Source: CAWDBV01 sp963800705 (lineage in GTDB: Bacteria; Actinomycetota; Thermoleophilia; Solirubrobacterales; 70-9). Taken from it: DNA of 64,000 bases. Location: NCBI GenBank assembly GCA_963800705.1, contig CAWDBV010000001.1, forward strand, positions 124,001-188,000. The letters are read 5' to 3'. This document shows, piece after piece, positions 45,642 to 54,359 of this stretch (positions are counted from its first letter, which is position 1; each line of letters begins with the position of its first letter). The notes below the pieces were generated by a model. It saw nothing but the letters and a program-made list of their open reading frames with translations. It had not been told where the DNA came from and ran no database searches. A program made the position numbers and the translations under genes.

Positions 45642-46345
45642 ATGGGCCAGAAGATCCACCCGATCGGCTTCCGGGTCGGCTACATCCAGGACTGGAAGTC
45701 GAACTGGTACAACGAGAAGGAGTTCTCGGACTACCTGAACGAGGACCTGCAGATCCGCTCCCACATCGAGGAGAAGCTCGCCCACGCCGGGCTGTCCGAC
45801 ATCACGATCAAGAAGGGCCCGGGCGAGGTCGAGATCGACATCTCCACGGCGCGCCCCGGCATCGTGATCGGCAAGTCCGGCAGCGAGGTCGACGCGCTGC
45901 GCCGCGAACTCCACAAGCTCACCAACAAGGCCGTGAAGGTGAACATCAAGGAGATCAAGCGCCCCGAGCTCGACGCGAAGCTGGTCGCCCAGTCGATCGC
46001 CGAGCAGCTGCAGAACCGGGTCGCCTTCCGGCGCGCGATGAAGCGCGCGCTGACCTCGGCGATGCGCTCCGGCGCCAAGGGAGTCAAGGTCCAGGTCTCG
46101 GGCCGGCTCGGCGGCGCGGAGATGGCGCGCACCGAGGGCTACTCCGACGGCCGCGTGCCGCTGCACACACTGCGCGCCGACATCGACTACGGCTTCATCG
46201 AGGCCCGCACGACGACCGGGCGGATCGGCGTCAAGTGCTGGATCAACAAGGGCGAGGTCATGCCCGAGGGCTTCCGCTCCGGCGCCGAAGAGGAGGACGA
46301 CGGTGGCCCGCGCGGGCGGCCGCCGCCGCGAGGGGTGGTCGCTGA
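45642..46345 (+). CDS. rpsC: 30S ribosomal protein S3 (apparent 3' frameshift)
   Basis: MGQKIHPIGFRVGYIQDWKS, the KH-domain GxxG loop (IVIGKSGSEVDALRREL) and the C-terminal GRLGGAEMARTEGYSDGRVP/KCWINKGEV blocks are intact. After ~residue 213 the frame stays open through the downstream genes. Losing one base between ~46285 and 46320 would account for this: the correct frame ends in TGA at 46343-46345, overlapping the rplP ATG. S3 forms part of the mRNA entry channel and its helicase. Confidence 0.9.
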
Positions 46346-46768
46346 TGCTGATGCCGAAGCGGGTCAGGTACCGCAAGCAGAAGCGCGGCCGGATGAAGGG
46401 CTACGCGAAGGGCGGCACCACCGTCGCCTTCGGCGAATACGGGCTCAAGGCCGTCGACCGCGGCTGGATCAGCAACCGCGAGATCGAGGCCGCCCGAGTC
46501 GCGATGACGCGCAAGATCAAGCGCGGCGGCAAGGTCTGGATCAACATCTTCCCCGACAAGCCGGTCACCAAGAAGCCCGCCGAGACCCGGATGGGCTCGG
46601 GCAAGGGCAACCCGGAAGGCTGGGTCGCGGTCGTCAAGCCGGGCCGGGTGATGTTCGAGATCGCCGGCGTCGACGACGAGCTCGCCATCGAGGCGATGCG
46701 CCTCGCCGGCCACAAGCTTCCGATCCGGACCAAGATCGTGCAGCCGCGAGGGGGCCGGCGAGGGTTAG
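46345..46768 (+). CDS. rplP: 50S ribosomal protein L16 (apparent frameshift at end)
   Basis: MLMPKRVRYRKQKRGRMKG is the standard start, with PVTKKPAETRMGSGKG as the L16 signature. One extra G in the run at 46750-46754 hides the stop; with four G the end reads PRGAGEG and TAG. About 140 residues, normal. L16 helps position A-site tRNA. Confidence 0.92.
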
Positions 46769-46776
46769 AGGACCTC

Positions 46777-46996
46777 GTGAAGGCCGCCGAGGTCCACAAC
46801 ATGAAGGACGACGAGCTGGTCGAGCGCGCTCAAGGAGGCGCGCGAGGAGCAGTTCGGCCTCCGCCTCCAGCACGCCACCGGCGAGCTCGAGAACACCGCG
46901 CGCGTCGTGCAGCGGCGCCGCGACATCGCCCGCCTGCTCACGGTCGCCAAGGAGCGCGGCATCGACCTCGACAAGGAACTCGCCCACAAGGACTGA
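46777..46996 (+). CDS. rpmC: 50S ribosomal protein L29 (apparent frameshift)
   Basis: GTG start with GAGGA just upstream; KAAEVHNMKDDELVER, then an extra base near 46828, then LKEAREEQFGLRLQHATGEL and ARVVQRRRDIARLLTV. Corrected length ~72 residues. L29 is a two-helix protein at the tunnel exit. Lies between rplP and rpsQ as usual. Confidence 0.88.
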
Positions 46997-46997
46997 G

Positions 46998-47697
46998 ATG
47001 GCAGACGAAGAGAAAAAAGACCAAGAAGAGAAGACCGAAGAGACTCCGCCCGAGGCCGAGGCTCCGAAGGAGGACGCCCCGAAGGAGAAGGCCCCGAGGA
47101 GTCCGGCGATCCGAGGAGGTCGAGGCCCCCGCAGGCGAAGGCGGAGGCCTCCTCTGATGAAGGCGAGGACGCGGCGATGATGGCGAAGCCGCGGCCGATG
47201 AAGCAGATCCTGCCGGTGGAGACGCGGCGAGCCGCGACGACGAAGAGCTCGGCTGGAAGGCGAAGCGCCGCGCCTCGAGCGCTCGCGCCAGCCGCACGAG
47301 GCCGGCCCGCAGCGCAGCCCCGAGGAACGCGCCGAAGGAGCGCGCCGAGCGCCGCGCGGCGGCGGTCGAGGAGCGCAGCAGCTACCGCAAGCGCGCCCGG
47401 ACCAAGCGCGAGAAGGGCACCGGCACGCCGCCGGCCGAGCGCGACGCCGTCGCCAGCAAGGTCCGCCAGGGCACGGGTCGTCTCGAGCAAGGCGCGACAA
47501 GACGATCACCGTCCGGATCGACGTCGCGCGGCGCCACCCCACCTACGAGAAGGTCGTGCGCCGCTCGGGCACCCTGCACGCCCACGACGAGAGCAACGAG
47601 GCGGGGGAGGGCGATCTGGTCCAGGTCGTCGAGACGCGGCCGATCTCGAAGAGGAAGCGCTGGCGGCTGACCGAGATCCTGGAGAAAGCCGAAGTGA
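46998..47697 (+). CDS. rpsQ: 30S ribosomal protein S17 with ~150-residue N-terminal extension (several frameshifts)
   Basis: Starts MADEEKKDQEEKTEETPPE and continues with acidic stretches spread over three frames (EESGDP; EEVEAPAGEG; EASSDEGEDAA; ADEADPAGGDAASRDDEELG), then a basic linker (KERAERRAAAVEERSSYRKR). The S17 core begins near 47465: VRQGT, VVSSK, DKTITVRIDVARRHPTYEKV, and LHAHDESNEAGEGDLV. I infer extra bases near 47479 and 47496 plus two or more indels at 47095-47190. Near 47694 the frame runs straight into L14; one base less gives a TGA overlapping the rplN start. Ordinary S17 is ~85-90 residues. Confidence 0.8.
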
Positions 47698-48062
47698 TCC
47701 AGCAGGAGTCGAGACTCAAAGTGGCCGACAACTCGGGAGCGCGGGAGATCCTCTGCGTCCGGGTCAAGGGCGGCTCGCACCGCCGCTACGCGCGGATCGG
47801 CGATGTGATCACGGCGACCGTCAAGCAGGCCAACCCGCAGGGCGGGGTCCGCAAGGGCGAGGTCGTCGAGGCGGTCGTCGTCCGCACCCGCAAGCAGCTC
47901 GGCCGCAACGACGGCACCTACATCTCCTTCGACGAGAACGCGGCGGTGTTGATCGACCCCGCGGGCGAGCCGCGCGGCACACGCATCTTCGGCCCGGTCG
48001 CCCGCGAGCTCCGCGAGCGGAACTTCATGCGCATCGTCTCGCTCGCCCCGGAGGTCATCTGA
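47694..48062 (+). CDS. rplN: 50S ribosomal protein L14
   Basis: 122 residues, exact family length, if the GTG before IQQESRLKVADNSGAREIL is used. Conserved RYARIGDVITATVKQANP and IVSLAPEVI. As sequenced it is in frame with S17; an ATG lost to an extra G (GAATGATCC to GAAGTGATCC) would explain both the odd start and the fusion. The rplX start overlaps its stop. Confidence 0.93.
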   Translation: MIQQESRLKVADNSGAREILCVRVKGGSHRRYARIGDVITATVKQANPQGGVRKGEVVEAVVVRTRKQLGRNDGTYISFDENAAVLIDPAGEPRGTRIFGPVARELRERNFMRIVSLAPEVI

Positions 48063-48400
48063 TGAGCTCGATGCGAATCCGGAAGGACGACAACGTGATC
48101 GTCACCGGGGGCAAGGACAAGGGCAAGTCCGGCCGCGTCATCCGCACCGACCCGAAGAACCGGCGCGTCTTCATCGAGGGGCTCAACATCGTCAAGCGCC
48201 ATCAGAGGCCGCGCTCGGTCAAGGACGCGCAGAAGGGCGGCGAGGTTGGCGGCATCATCGAGAAGGAAGGCCCGATCCACGTCTCCAACGTGATGCTGCT
48301 CGACCCATCGAACAACAAGCCCACCCGGGTCAAGGTTGAGCGCGGCCAGGACGGGAAGCGGAAGCGAATCGCCGCCAAGAGCGGCCAGGAGATCGACTAA
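48062..48400 (+). CDS. rplX: 50S ribosomal protein L24
   Basis: 112 residues with the KOW motif near the start (KDDNVIVTGGKDKGKSGRV) and NIVKRHQRP. An assembly initiator protein at the tunnel exit. ATGA overlap with rplN. The acidic/basic low-complexity tails of several neighbours are absent here. Confidence 0.96.
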   Translation: MSSMRIRKDDNVIVTGGKDKGKSGRVIRTDPKNRRVFIEGLNIVKRHQRPRSVKDAQKGGEVGGIIEKEGPIHVSNVMLLDPSNNKPTRVKVERGQDGKRKRIAAKSGQEID

Positions 48401-48564
48401 GCGGTGACTCCTCCCACGACAGCACGCCTCACCCGGCTGCAAACCTTCGCTGGGCCTTCGTCCTCGGACTTGCCCTTGCCTCCAGCAAGGGCTGCGTCCT
48501 GCGTCCTTGGCCAGCTCGGTTTTCGCTCGGCTGAGTCGCACTGCCGCGAAAGGAGGCACCGCTA
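48401..48564 (+). other. 164-nt gap splitting rplX and rplE
   Basis: Unusually long for this operon. Contains a perfect 8-bp hairpin, GCCCTTGC-CTCCA-GCAAGGGC (48472-48492), without a T run, and a strong AAAGGAGG binding site 8 nt before rplE. No gene seen. Confidence 0.5.
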
Positions 48565-49470
48565 ATGGAAGCAGCGACCGAACAGGCTGAGAAGGCGACT
48601 ACGCGGGACCAGCAGGCGGCTCCGCCGCCGCGGCTGCGCGAGCGCTATGAGCAGGAGGTTCGACCGATGCTGACCGAGCGCTTCGGCTACTCGAGCCCGA
48701 TGGCCGCCCCGACGCTGGAGAAGATCACGCTCAACATGGGGATCGGCGAAGCGAAGACCGACACCAAGATCCTCGAGGCGGCGACCGAGCAGCTCGCCGT
48801 GATCGCCGGCCAGCAGCCGAACGTGCGGCGGGCGAAGAAGTCGGTCGCCAACTTCAAGGTCCGCGAGGAGAACCCGATCGGCGTCGCGGTGACCCTGCGC
48901 CGCGCCCGGATGTGGGAGTTCCTAGATCGGCTGACGTCGATCGCGGTGCCGCGGATCCGCGACTTCCGCGGCCTCAACCCGCGCTCCTTCGACGGCCGCG
49001 GCAACTTCTCGATGGGGGTCCGCGAGCAGCTGATCTTCCCCGAGATCGACTACGACTCAATCGACCAGGTCCGCGGCCTCGACGTGACGATCACGACGTC
49101 CGCGGCGACCGACGAGGAGGCGTTCGCGCTCCTCGACGCGCTCGGGATGCCTTTCGCCGAAGGCGGACGGCCGGGCGAGGAGGACAAGGAGGCCGCCGAG
49201 GAGGAGGAGCGGCGCAAGGAGGAGGCCCGCCAGCGCGCCGAGGCCGAGGAGGCCGCGCTCGAGCAGCTCAAGGCCGAGAACCCCGAGGCCTACGAGCGCA
49301 AGGTGCGCGAGGACGAGGAGGAGGGCGAAGACGGCGAGGGCGGCGAGGGTGGCGAGGCTGCATCCGATGCGGAGGGCGGCGAGCAGCCGAAGGGCGAGGA
49401 CAAGAAGGGCGAGGACAAGAAGGACGACGGCGGCCAGAAGGGCGCCGACGAAGGAAAGGACAAGGAGTAG
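48565..49470 (+). CDS. rplE: 50S ribosomal protein L5 with acidic C-terminal extension
   Basis: 301 residues; L5 is normally ~180. The core spans ~residues 20-200 (LEKITLNMGIGEAKTDTK, GVAVTLRR, PRIRDFRGLNPRSFDGRGNF). Residues ~205-301 are an added Glu/Lys/Gly-rich tail (EEEERRKEEARQRAEAEEAA, then GEDGEGGEGGEAA), predicted disordered with a helical stretch. L5 binds 5S rRNA. Independent-looking start with a perfect Shine-Dalgarno after the 164-nt gap. Confidence 0.95.
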   Translation: MEAATEQAEKATTRDQQAAPPPRLRERYEQEVRPMLTERFGYSSPMAAPTLEKITLNMGIGEAKTDTKILEAATEQLAVIAGQQPNVRRAKKSVANFKVREENPIGVAVTLRRARMWEFLDRLTSIAVPRIRDFRGLNPRSFDGRGNFSMGVREQLIFPEIDYDSIDQVRGLDVTITTSAATDEEAFALLDALGMPFAEGGRPGEEDKEAAEEEERRKEEARQRAEAEEAALEQLKAENPEAYERKVREDEEEGEDGEGGEGGEAASDAEGGEQPKGEDKKGEDKKDDGGQKGADEGKDKE

Positions 49471-49475
49471 ACAAA

Positions 49476-49661
49476 GTGGCCAAGACTTCACAAAGAGTTC
49501 GTCAGCAACGCAAGTCGAAGTTCAAGACCCGCGAGTACAACCGCTGCCGGCGATGCGGGCGCTCGCGCGCCTACTACCGCAAGTTCGGCCTCTGCCGGAT
49601 CTGCCTCCGCGACGCCGCCCACCGTGGCTACGTGCCGGGGATGACCAAGTCGAGCTGGTGA
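49476..49661 (+). CDS. rpsZ: 30S ribosomal protein S14 type Z
   Basis: 61 residues from a GTG with AAGGAG 8 nt upstream. Zinc ligands CRRC and CRIC in NRCRRCGRSRAYYRKFGLCR identify the short zinc-binding form. Ends YVPGMTKSSW, typical. It sits between rplE and rpsH as in most Gram-positives. Confidence 0.95.
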   Translation: MAKTSQRVRQQRKSKFKTREYNRCRRCGRSRAYYRKFGLCRICLRDAAHRGYVPGMTKSSW

Positions 49662-49665
49662 CGAG

Positions 49666-50061
49666 ATGCTGAACGACCCCGTATCCGACTACCTGACCCG
49701 GCTCCGCAACGCGCTCACCGCCGAGCACGAGTCGGTGGAGATCCCCGCCTCGCGCCTGAAGCGCGAGATGTCGCGGATCCTCAAGGAGCAGGGCTACATC
49801 GTGGACTTCAAGGTCGAGCCCGGCCGAGTCGGCGAAGTGATCAAGCTGCAGCTCAAGTACACGGACGCCCGCGAGCCGGTGATCAGCGGAGTCGAGCGCG
49901 TCTCGCGCCCGGGCCGCCGCCGCTACGTCGACCGGACCGAAGTGCCCAAGGTTCAGGGCGGAATGGGCACCTCGATCATCTCGACCTCCTCCGGAGTGAT
50001 GACCGGCCACGACGCGCGCCGCAACGGAGTCGGCGGCGAAGTCGTGGCCTACGTCTGGTAG
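49666..50061 (+). CDS. rpsH: 30S ribosomal protein S8
   Basis: 131 residues: NDPVSDYLTRLRNA at the start and the C-terminal STSSGVMTGHDARRNGVGGE signature. Binds the central domain of 16S rRNA. Four nt after rpsZ. Confidence 0.97.
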   Translation: MLNDPVSDYLTRLRNALTAEHESVEIPASRLKREMSRILKEQGYIVDFKVEPGRVGEVIKLQLKYTDAREPVISGVERVSRPGRRRYVDRTEVPKVQGGMGTSIISTSSGVMTGHDARRNGVGGEVVAYVW

Positions 50062-50067
50062 TCGACC

Positions 50068-50601
50068 ATGAGCCGAATCGGAAAACAGCCGATCGAGCTG
50101 CCTGACGGTGTCAGCGTCGAGGCCAAGCCGGGCCTCGTCACGGTCAAGGGCCCGAAGGGCGAGCTCGACCAGACGATCTCGACCGACATGACGGTCGAGC
50201 TCTCCGACGCCACCGTGACCGTAGAGCGGCCCACCGACCGCGGCGACCACCGCGCCCTGCACGGGCTGACGCGGAGCCTGATCGCGAACATGGTCTCCGG
50301 GGTGACCGAGGGCTACGAGAAGCGGCTCGAGATCCAGGGGGTCGGCTACCGCGCCCAGCTCAAGGGCAAGGCGCTGGAGCTTTCGCTCGGCTTCTCGCAC
50401 CCGGTCACGGTCGAGGCGCCCGAGGGAATCGAGTTCGAGGTCCCGGAGCCGACCCAGGTGATCGTGCGCGGGATCGACAAGCAGCTCGTCGGCGAGATGG
50501 CGGCGCGGATCCGCCGCCACCGCCCGCCCGAGCCCTACAAGGGCAAGGGCGTCCGCTACGCGGGCGAGCACGTCACCCGCAAGGTCGGGAAGAGGGCCTG
50601 A
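50068..50601 (+). CDS. rplF: 50S ribosomal protein L6
   Basis: 177 residues, normal length: MSRIGKQPIELPDGVSV and the C-terminal signature PEPYKGKGVRYAGEHV. Lies near the sarcin-ricin loop. Standard place between rpsH and rplR. Confidence 0.97.
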   Translation: MSRIGKQPIELPDGVSVEAKPGLVTVKGPKGELDQTISTDMTVELSDATVTVERPTDRGDHRALHGLTRSLIANMVSGVTEGYEKRLEIQGVGYRAQLKGKALELSLGFSHPVTVEAPEGIEFEVPEPTQVIVRGIDKQLVGEMAARIRRHRPPEPYKGKGVRYAGEHVTRKVGKRA

Positions 50602-50603
50602 CG

Positions 50604-50957
50604 ATGGCAGTGCAGACAAAGCCCCAGAAGCGGCTCCGCCGCCGCCGCAGGGTGCGCGCCAAGGTGCACGGCACGGCCGGGCGCCCGCGGCTTTCGGTGT
50701 TCCGCTCGGGGCGCGGGGTCTTCGCGCAGCTGATCGACGACGACGCCGGCAACACGCTCGCGGCCGTCAACTGGACCGAGGCCGATCTCCGCAAGCTCGC
50801 TCCCATGGAGCAGGCCAAGAAAGCGGGCGAGACGATCGCGAAGCGCGCGGCCGAGGCCGGCGTGCAGAGCTGCGTCTTCGACCGCGGCGGCTACCGCTAC
50901 CACGGCCGCGTCAAGGCGCTCGCCGAGGGTGCCCGCGAGGGAGGCCTGAAGTTCTGA
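50604..50957 (+). CDS. rplR: 50S ribosomal protein L18
   Basis: 117 residues: RRRRVRAKVHGTAGRPRLSV and FDRGGYRYHGRVKALAEGAR. Partner of L5 on 5S rRNA. Its TGA overlaps an ATG opening a 13-codon reading frame that leads to rpsE. Confidence 0.97.
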   Translation: MAVQTKPQKRLRRRRRVRAKVHGTAGRPRLSVFRSGRGVFAQLIDDDAGNTLAAVNWTEADLRKLAPMEQAKKAGETIAKRAAEAGVQSCVFDRGGYRYHGRVKALAEGAREGGLKF

Positions 50958-50998
50958 TGGCCCAGATCAACCGACCGCTACCCTGCACCGTCCGATGA
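50957..50998 (+). CDS. Possible 13-residue coupling ORF between rplR and rpsE
   Basis: Reads MAQINRPLPCTVR. Its ATG overlaps the rplR stop and its TGA overlaps the rpsE ATG (ATGA at both ends), so ribosomes could pass from L18 to S5 without release. Alternatively it is the true S5 N-terminus displaced by an indel. Confidence 0.3.
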   Translation: MAQINRPLPCTVR

Positions 50999-51639
50999 GC
51001 CGAGAGCAAGTCAGTTCGAAGGGTCTCGACCTGCAGGAGCGGGTGATCGAGATCAACCGCGTCGCCAAGGTCGTCAAGGGCGGCCGCCGCTTCTCGTTCA
51101 CCGCCCTGGTCGCGGTCGGCGACGAGGACTCCGTGGTCGGGATCGGCTACGGCAAGGCCCGCGAGGTCCCGCTCGCGATCCAGAAGGGAGTCGAGAACGC
51201 CCGCAAGGACCTCTTCAAGATTCCGAAGTACGGCCAGACGATCACCCACAGGGTGATCGGACGCTTCGGCGCCGGCCACGTCGTGCTGCGGCCCGCCAGC
51301 CCCGGCACCGGGGTGATCGCCGGCGGCGGTGTCCGCGCGGTGCTCGAGCTCGGCGGCGTCCGCGACGTGCTCACGAAGAGCATCGGCACCCAGAACCCGA
51401 TCAACCTCGTCAAGGCGACGATGGAGGGGCTCTACAGCCTCCGCCGCCCGGAGGAGATCGCCGAGCTTCGCGGCCTCTCGGTGCGCGAGGTGCTCGGAAT
51501 CGGCCCCGACGAGGGCAGCGGTAAGAAGGAAGAGGTCGAGGACGTGACCCCGAAGGCGGTCGACGCGGCTCCCGCGGCGACTACACCCGAGCCGGCACCC
51601 GATGCCCCGGCCGAGAAACCTGAGCAGGCGGGCGGCTGA
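50995..51639 (+). CDS. rpsE: 30S ribosomal protein S5
   Basis: 214 residues. LQERVIEINRVAKVVKGGRRFSF and the second domain (ASPGTGVIAGGGVRAVLELG) are typical. The last ~45 residues (Glu/Lys then Ala/Pro-rich) extend past ordinary S5. S5 acts in accuracy and mRNA entry. Start uncertain; see the short ORF just upstream. Overlaps the rpmD start. Confidence 0.95.
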   Translation: MSREQVSSKGLDLQERVIEINRVAKVVKGGRRFSFTALVAVGDEDSVVGIGYGKAREVPLAIQKGVENARKDLFKIPKYGQTITHRVIGRFGAGHVVLRPASPGTGVIAGGGVRAVLELGGVRDVLTKSIGTQNPINLVKATMEGLYSLRRPEEIAELRGLSVREVLGIGPDEGSGKKEEVEDVTPKAVDAAPAATTPEPAPDAPAEKPEQAGG

Positions 51640-51809
51640 TGCCCGTGCTGAAGCAGATCCGCTCCACCAACGGCGCCTCGCCGCGCCAGCGCGACACGCT
51701 GCGCTCGCTGCGGCTCGGCCGCATCGGCAGCACCGCCGAGCACCCCGACTCGCCGCAGCTGCAAGGCATGCTGCGGGTGGTCGGCCACATGATCGAGGTG
51801 CAAAAGTGA
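51639..51809 (+). CDS. rpmD: 50S ribosomal protein L30
   Basis: 56 residues, family length: LKQIRSTNGASPRQRDTLRS, then LGRIGSTAEHPDSPQLQGML and VVGHMIEV. The ATG overlaps the rpsE stop and its stop overlaps the GTG of rplO. Confidence 0.94.
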   Translation: MPVLKQIRSTNGASPRQRDTLRSLRLGRIGSTAEHPDSPQLQGMLRVVGHMIEVQK

Positions 51810-52384
51810 GCGCGAAGAAGAAGGACCGCGGGATCCGCAACCGCGACCCCGCGGAGATCGGCCTGCACTCGATCAAGCCGAAGCCGGGAGCGCGCAGCTC
51901 GCGCAAGCGGATCGGCCGCGGCGAGGGCTCGGGCCTCGGAAAGACTTCGGGCCGCGGGCACAAGGGCGCCGGGTCCCGCTCGGGCGCCAAGCGCAAGGTC
52001 GCCTACGAGGGCGGCCAGAACCCGATCCACATGCGGATGCGCAAGCTGAGCGGCCCGCATCGCAAGATGTCGATGCCGTTCGAGCGCTTCCGGACCCGCA
52101 CGCAGCCGGTCAACGTGGCCGACCTCGAGGCCCGCTTCAAAGAGGGCGCGGAGGTCAGCCCCGAGACCCTGCTCGAGGCCGGGCTCGCGAAGCGCACCGG
52201 CATCCCGGTGAAGATCCTCGGCAAGGGCGAGATCTCCAAGAAGCTCTCCGTGCGGGCGCACGGATTCAGCGCCACCGCGAAGCAGAAGATCGAGTCCGCG
52301 GGCGGCAGCTGTGAGACGATCGAAGACGTGAAGCCGGCGCCGGCGGAGGACAAGAAGGAAGCGAAGGAAGAGGCCGCTTCGTGA
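51806..52384 (+). CDS. rplO: 50S ribosomal protein L15
   Basis: 192 residues from a GTG overlapping the rpmD stop. Core motifs KRIGRGEGSGLGKTSGRGHK and GFEGGQ-like YEGGQNPIHMRMRKL. N-terminal ~25 and C-terminal ~18 residues are charged additions. The stop overlaps the secY GTG. Confidence 0.95.
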   Translation: MSAKKKDRGIRNRDPAEIGLHSIKPKPGARSSRKRIGRGEGSGLGKTSGRGHKGAGSRSGAKRKVAYEGGQNPIHMRMRKLSGPHRKMSMPFERFRTRTQPVNVADLEARFKEGAEVSPETLLEAGLAKRTGIPVKILGKGEISKKLSVRAHGFSATAKQKIESAGGSCETIEDVKPAPAEDKKEAKEEAAS

Positions 52385-53652
52385 TCCGCACCGTCGCCAA
52401 CGCGTTCAGCGTCCCCGAGATCCGCCGCAAGCTGCTGTTCACGCTCGCGATCCTCGCCCTCTACCGGCTCGGCGCCTACATCCCGTCACCAGGGGTCAAC
52501 GTCGACACGATCAAGGACATCGAGGAGAACTTCTCGGGCTCCAACATCCTCGGCTTCCTGAATCTGTTCTCCGGAGGAAGCCTCTCGCGCTTGAGCCTGT
52601 TCGCGCTCGGGATCATGCCCTACATCACCGCCTCGATCATCCTCCAGCTGCTGACGGTGGTCGTGCCCTCGCTCGAGAAGCTCCAGAAGGAGGGCGAGGT
52701 CGGCCAGCAGAAGATCACCCAGTACACGCGCTATCTGACCGTCGGGCTGGCCTTCGGCCAATCGGTCGGCTACGTCTTCCTGTTCCGCTCCTTCCAGAAC
52801 CAGGCCGGGACGAGCGTGGTCGGCGAGCTCACGTTCGCGAAGACGATGCTGATCGTCATCTGCCTGACGACCGGCTGCACGATGCTGATGTGGATGGGCG
52901 AGCTGATCACCCAGCGCGGAATCGGCAACGGGATATCGCTGATGATCTTCGCCTCGATCACGGCCGGGCTCGCGACCGGAATCCAGCAATGGTGGACGAA
53001 CCCCGACCAGGTCTTCGTGGTGATGATGCCGTTCGTGGCGCTGGCGGTGATCGTCGCGATCGTCTTCGTCCAGGAAGGCCAGCGGCGAATACCCGTGCAA
53101 TACGCCAAACGCGTCGTCGGCCGCCGGATGACGGCCGGCGGATCGACCTACTTACCCCTGCGAGTCAACATGGCCGGCGTCATCCCGGTCATCTTCGCCG
53201 CCTCGATCATGGCCTTCCCGCCGACGATCGGCCAGCTCCTCAATACCCCCGCGGCGCTCGACTTCGCTGCCTTCTTCGGCCCCAACAGCTGGGCTTACGT
53301 GGCCGGTGAGGTCTTCTTCATCATCATCTTCACCTACTTCTACACCGCGGTCACCTTCAACCCGGTCGACCAGGCCGACAACCTGAAACAGCACGGAGGT
53401 TTCATCCCCGGGGTGAGACCCGGCCGGCCAACGGCCGAGTACCTGGATCGAATCCTCTCCCGGCTCACCTTCCCGGGCGCCCTCTATCTGGGCGCCGTGG
53501 CGGCGCTGCCGACGATCCTGATCAGCCAGACATCGGCCAACTTCTACTTCGGCGGAACCTCGATCCTGATCGTGGTCGGGGTGGCGCTCGACACCGTCAA
53601 ACAGCTCGAGGCGCAGCTGATGATGCGCAACTACGAAGGCTTCTTGAAGTAG
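52381..53652 (+). CDS. secY: Protein translocase subunit SecY
   Basis: 423 residues with ten predicted membrane helices. IPEIRRKLLFTLAILALYRLG-like N-terminus, the helix 2 signature GIMPYITASIILQLLTVVVP, and RGIGNGISLMIF are standard. SecY forms the plasma-membrane channel with SecE (encoded at 10.7 kb); the window's exported proteins would use it. GTG start overlapping rplO. No extension. Confidence 0.97.
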   Translation: MIRTVANAFSVPEIRRKLLFTLAILALYRLGAYIPSPGVNVDTIKDIEENFSGSNILGFLNLFSGGSLSRLSLFALGIMPYITASIILQLLTVVVPSLEKLQKEGEVGQQKITQYTRYLTVGLAFGQSVGYVFLFRSFQNQAGTSVVGELTFAKTMLIVICLTTGCTMLMWMGELITQRGIGNGISLMIFASITAGLATGIQQWWTNPDQVFVVMMPFVALAVIVAIVFVQEGQRRIPVQYAKRVVGRRMTAGGSTYLPLRVNMAGVIPVIFAASIMAFPPTIGQLLNTPAALDFAAFFGPNSWAYVAGEVFFIIIFTYFYTAVTFNPVDQADNLKQHGGFIPGVRPGRPTAEYLDRILSRLTFPGALYLGAVAALPTILISQTSANFYFGGTSILIVVGVALDTVKQLEAQLMMRNYEGFLK

Positions 53653-53668
53653 CTACGCTCGCGCCGCC

Positions 53669-54343
53669 ATGCCCGAGCTGAATCTGGTCCTCCTCGGCCC
53701 CCCGGGGAGCGGCAAGGGGACCCAGGGGGAGCGACTGCAGGAGGACTTCCGCCTCCCGTATTACGCGACCGGCGACATCCTCCGGGCCGCGGTCAAGAAG
53801 GGGACGGAGATCGGCAAACAGGCGAAGGCCTACATGGACGCCGGCGATCTGGTTCCCGACGAGGTGATCATCGGTGTGATCATCGAGCGGATCGCGGGTT
53901 CCGAGGCCCAGGACGGATTCATCCTCGACGGCTTTCCTCGCACGACCCCGCAGGCGGAGGCGCTCGCTGCGGAGATGGAGAAGCTCGAGCGCGCACTCAC
54001 AGCGGCCGTTCTGATCGACGTCACCGAGGAAGAGGTCGTCCGCAGGCTCGGCGGCCGGCGGACCTGCGCCAAGGGGGGCCACGTTTTCCACCTCGAGTTC
54101 GACCCGCCGAAGGAGGAGGGGGTCTGCGACATCTGCGGCGGCGAGCTGATCGTCCGCGACGACGACAAGCCCGAGGTGATCAAGCACAGGCTCGAGCAGT
54201 ACCACGAGAAGACCGAGCCCCTGATCGCCTACTACGAGGAGAAGGGCATACTTCGCAAGGTGGACGGCAGCCAGCCCCCGAACGAAGTAGAGGAGCAGAT
54301 CCACGCCCTGATCGCGACGCTGCGAAAGGCCGAGGAGGTCTGA
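53669..54343 (+). CDS. adk: Adenylate kinase with zinc-type lid
   Basis: 224 residues: P-loop GPPGSGKGTQGERL, DGFPRT, and a lid holding Cys-His-Cys-Cys (TCAKGGHVFH...VCDICGG), the zinc-stabilised type. Interconverts ATP + AMP and 2 ADP. TACGCT lies 9 nt before the ATG, so a near-leaderless start is possible in addition to read-through from secY. Confidence 0.96.
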   Translation: MPELNLVLLGPPGSGKGTQGERLQEDFRLPYYATGDILRAAVKKGTEIGKQAKAYMDAGDLVPDEVIIGVIIERIAGSEAQDGFILDGFPRTTPQAEALAAEMEKLERALTAAVLIDVTEEEVVRRLGGRRTCAKGGHVFHLEFDPPKEEGVCDICGGELIVRDDDKPEVIKHRLEQYHEKTEPLIAYYEEKGILRKVDGSQPPNEVEEQIHALIATLRKAEEV

Positions 54344-54359
54344 TGGGGGGTACAGAGAC

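Noticed and set aside
45038..46345. 435-codon frame fusing L22 with a long Arg/Gly-rich C-terminus
   Set aside because: Past the L22 end the sequence is rpsC read out of frame; a lost stop is the simpler explanation.
46998..48062. Natural S17-L14 fusion protein
   Set aside because: One extra base at the junction explains it, and the same stretch has many other indels; separate proteins are universal.
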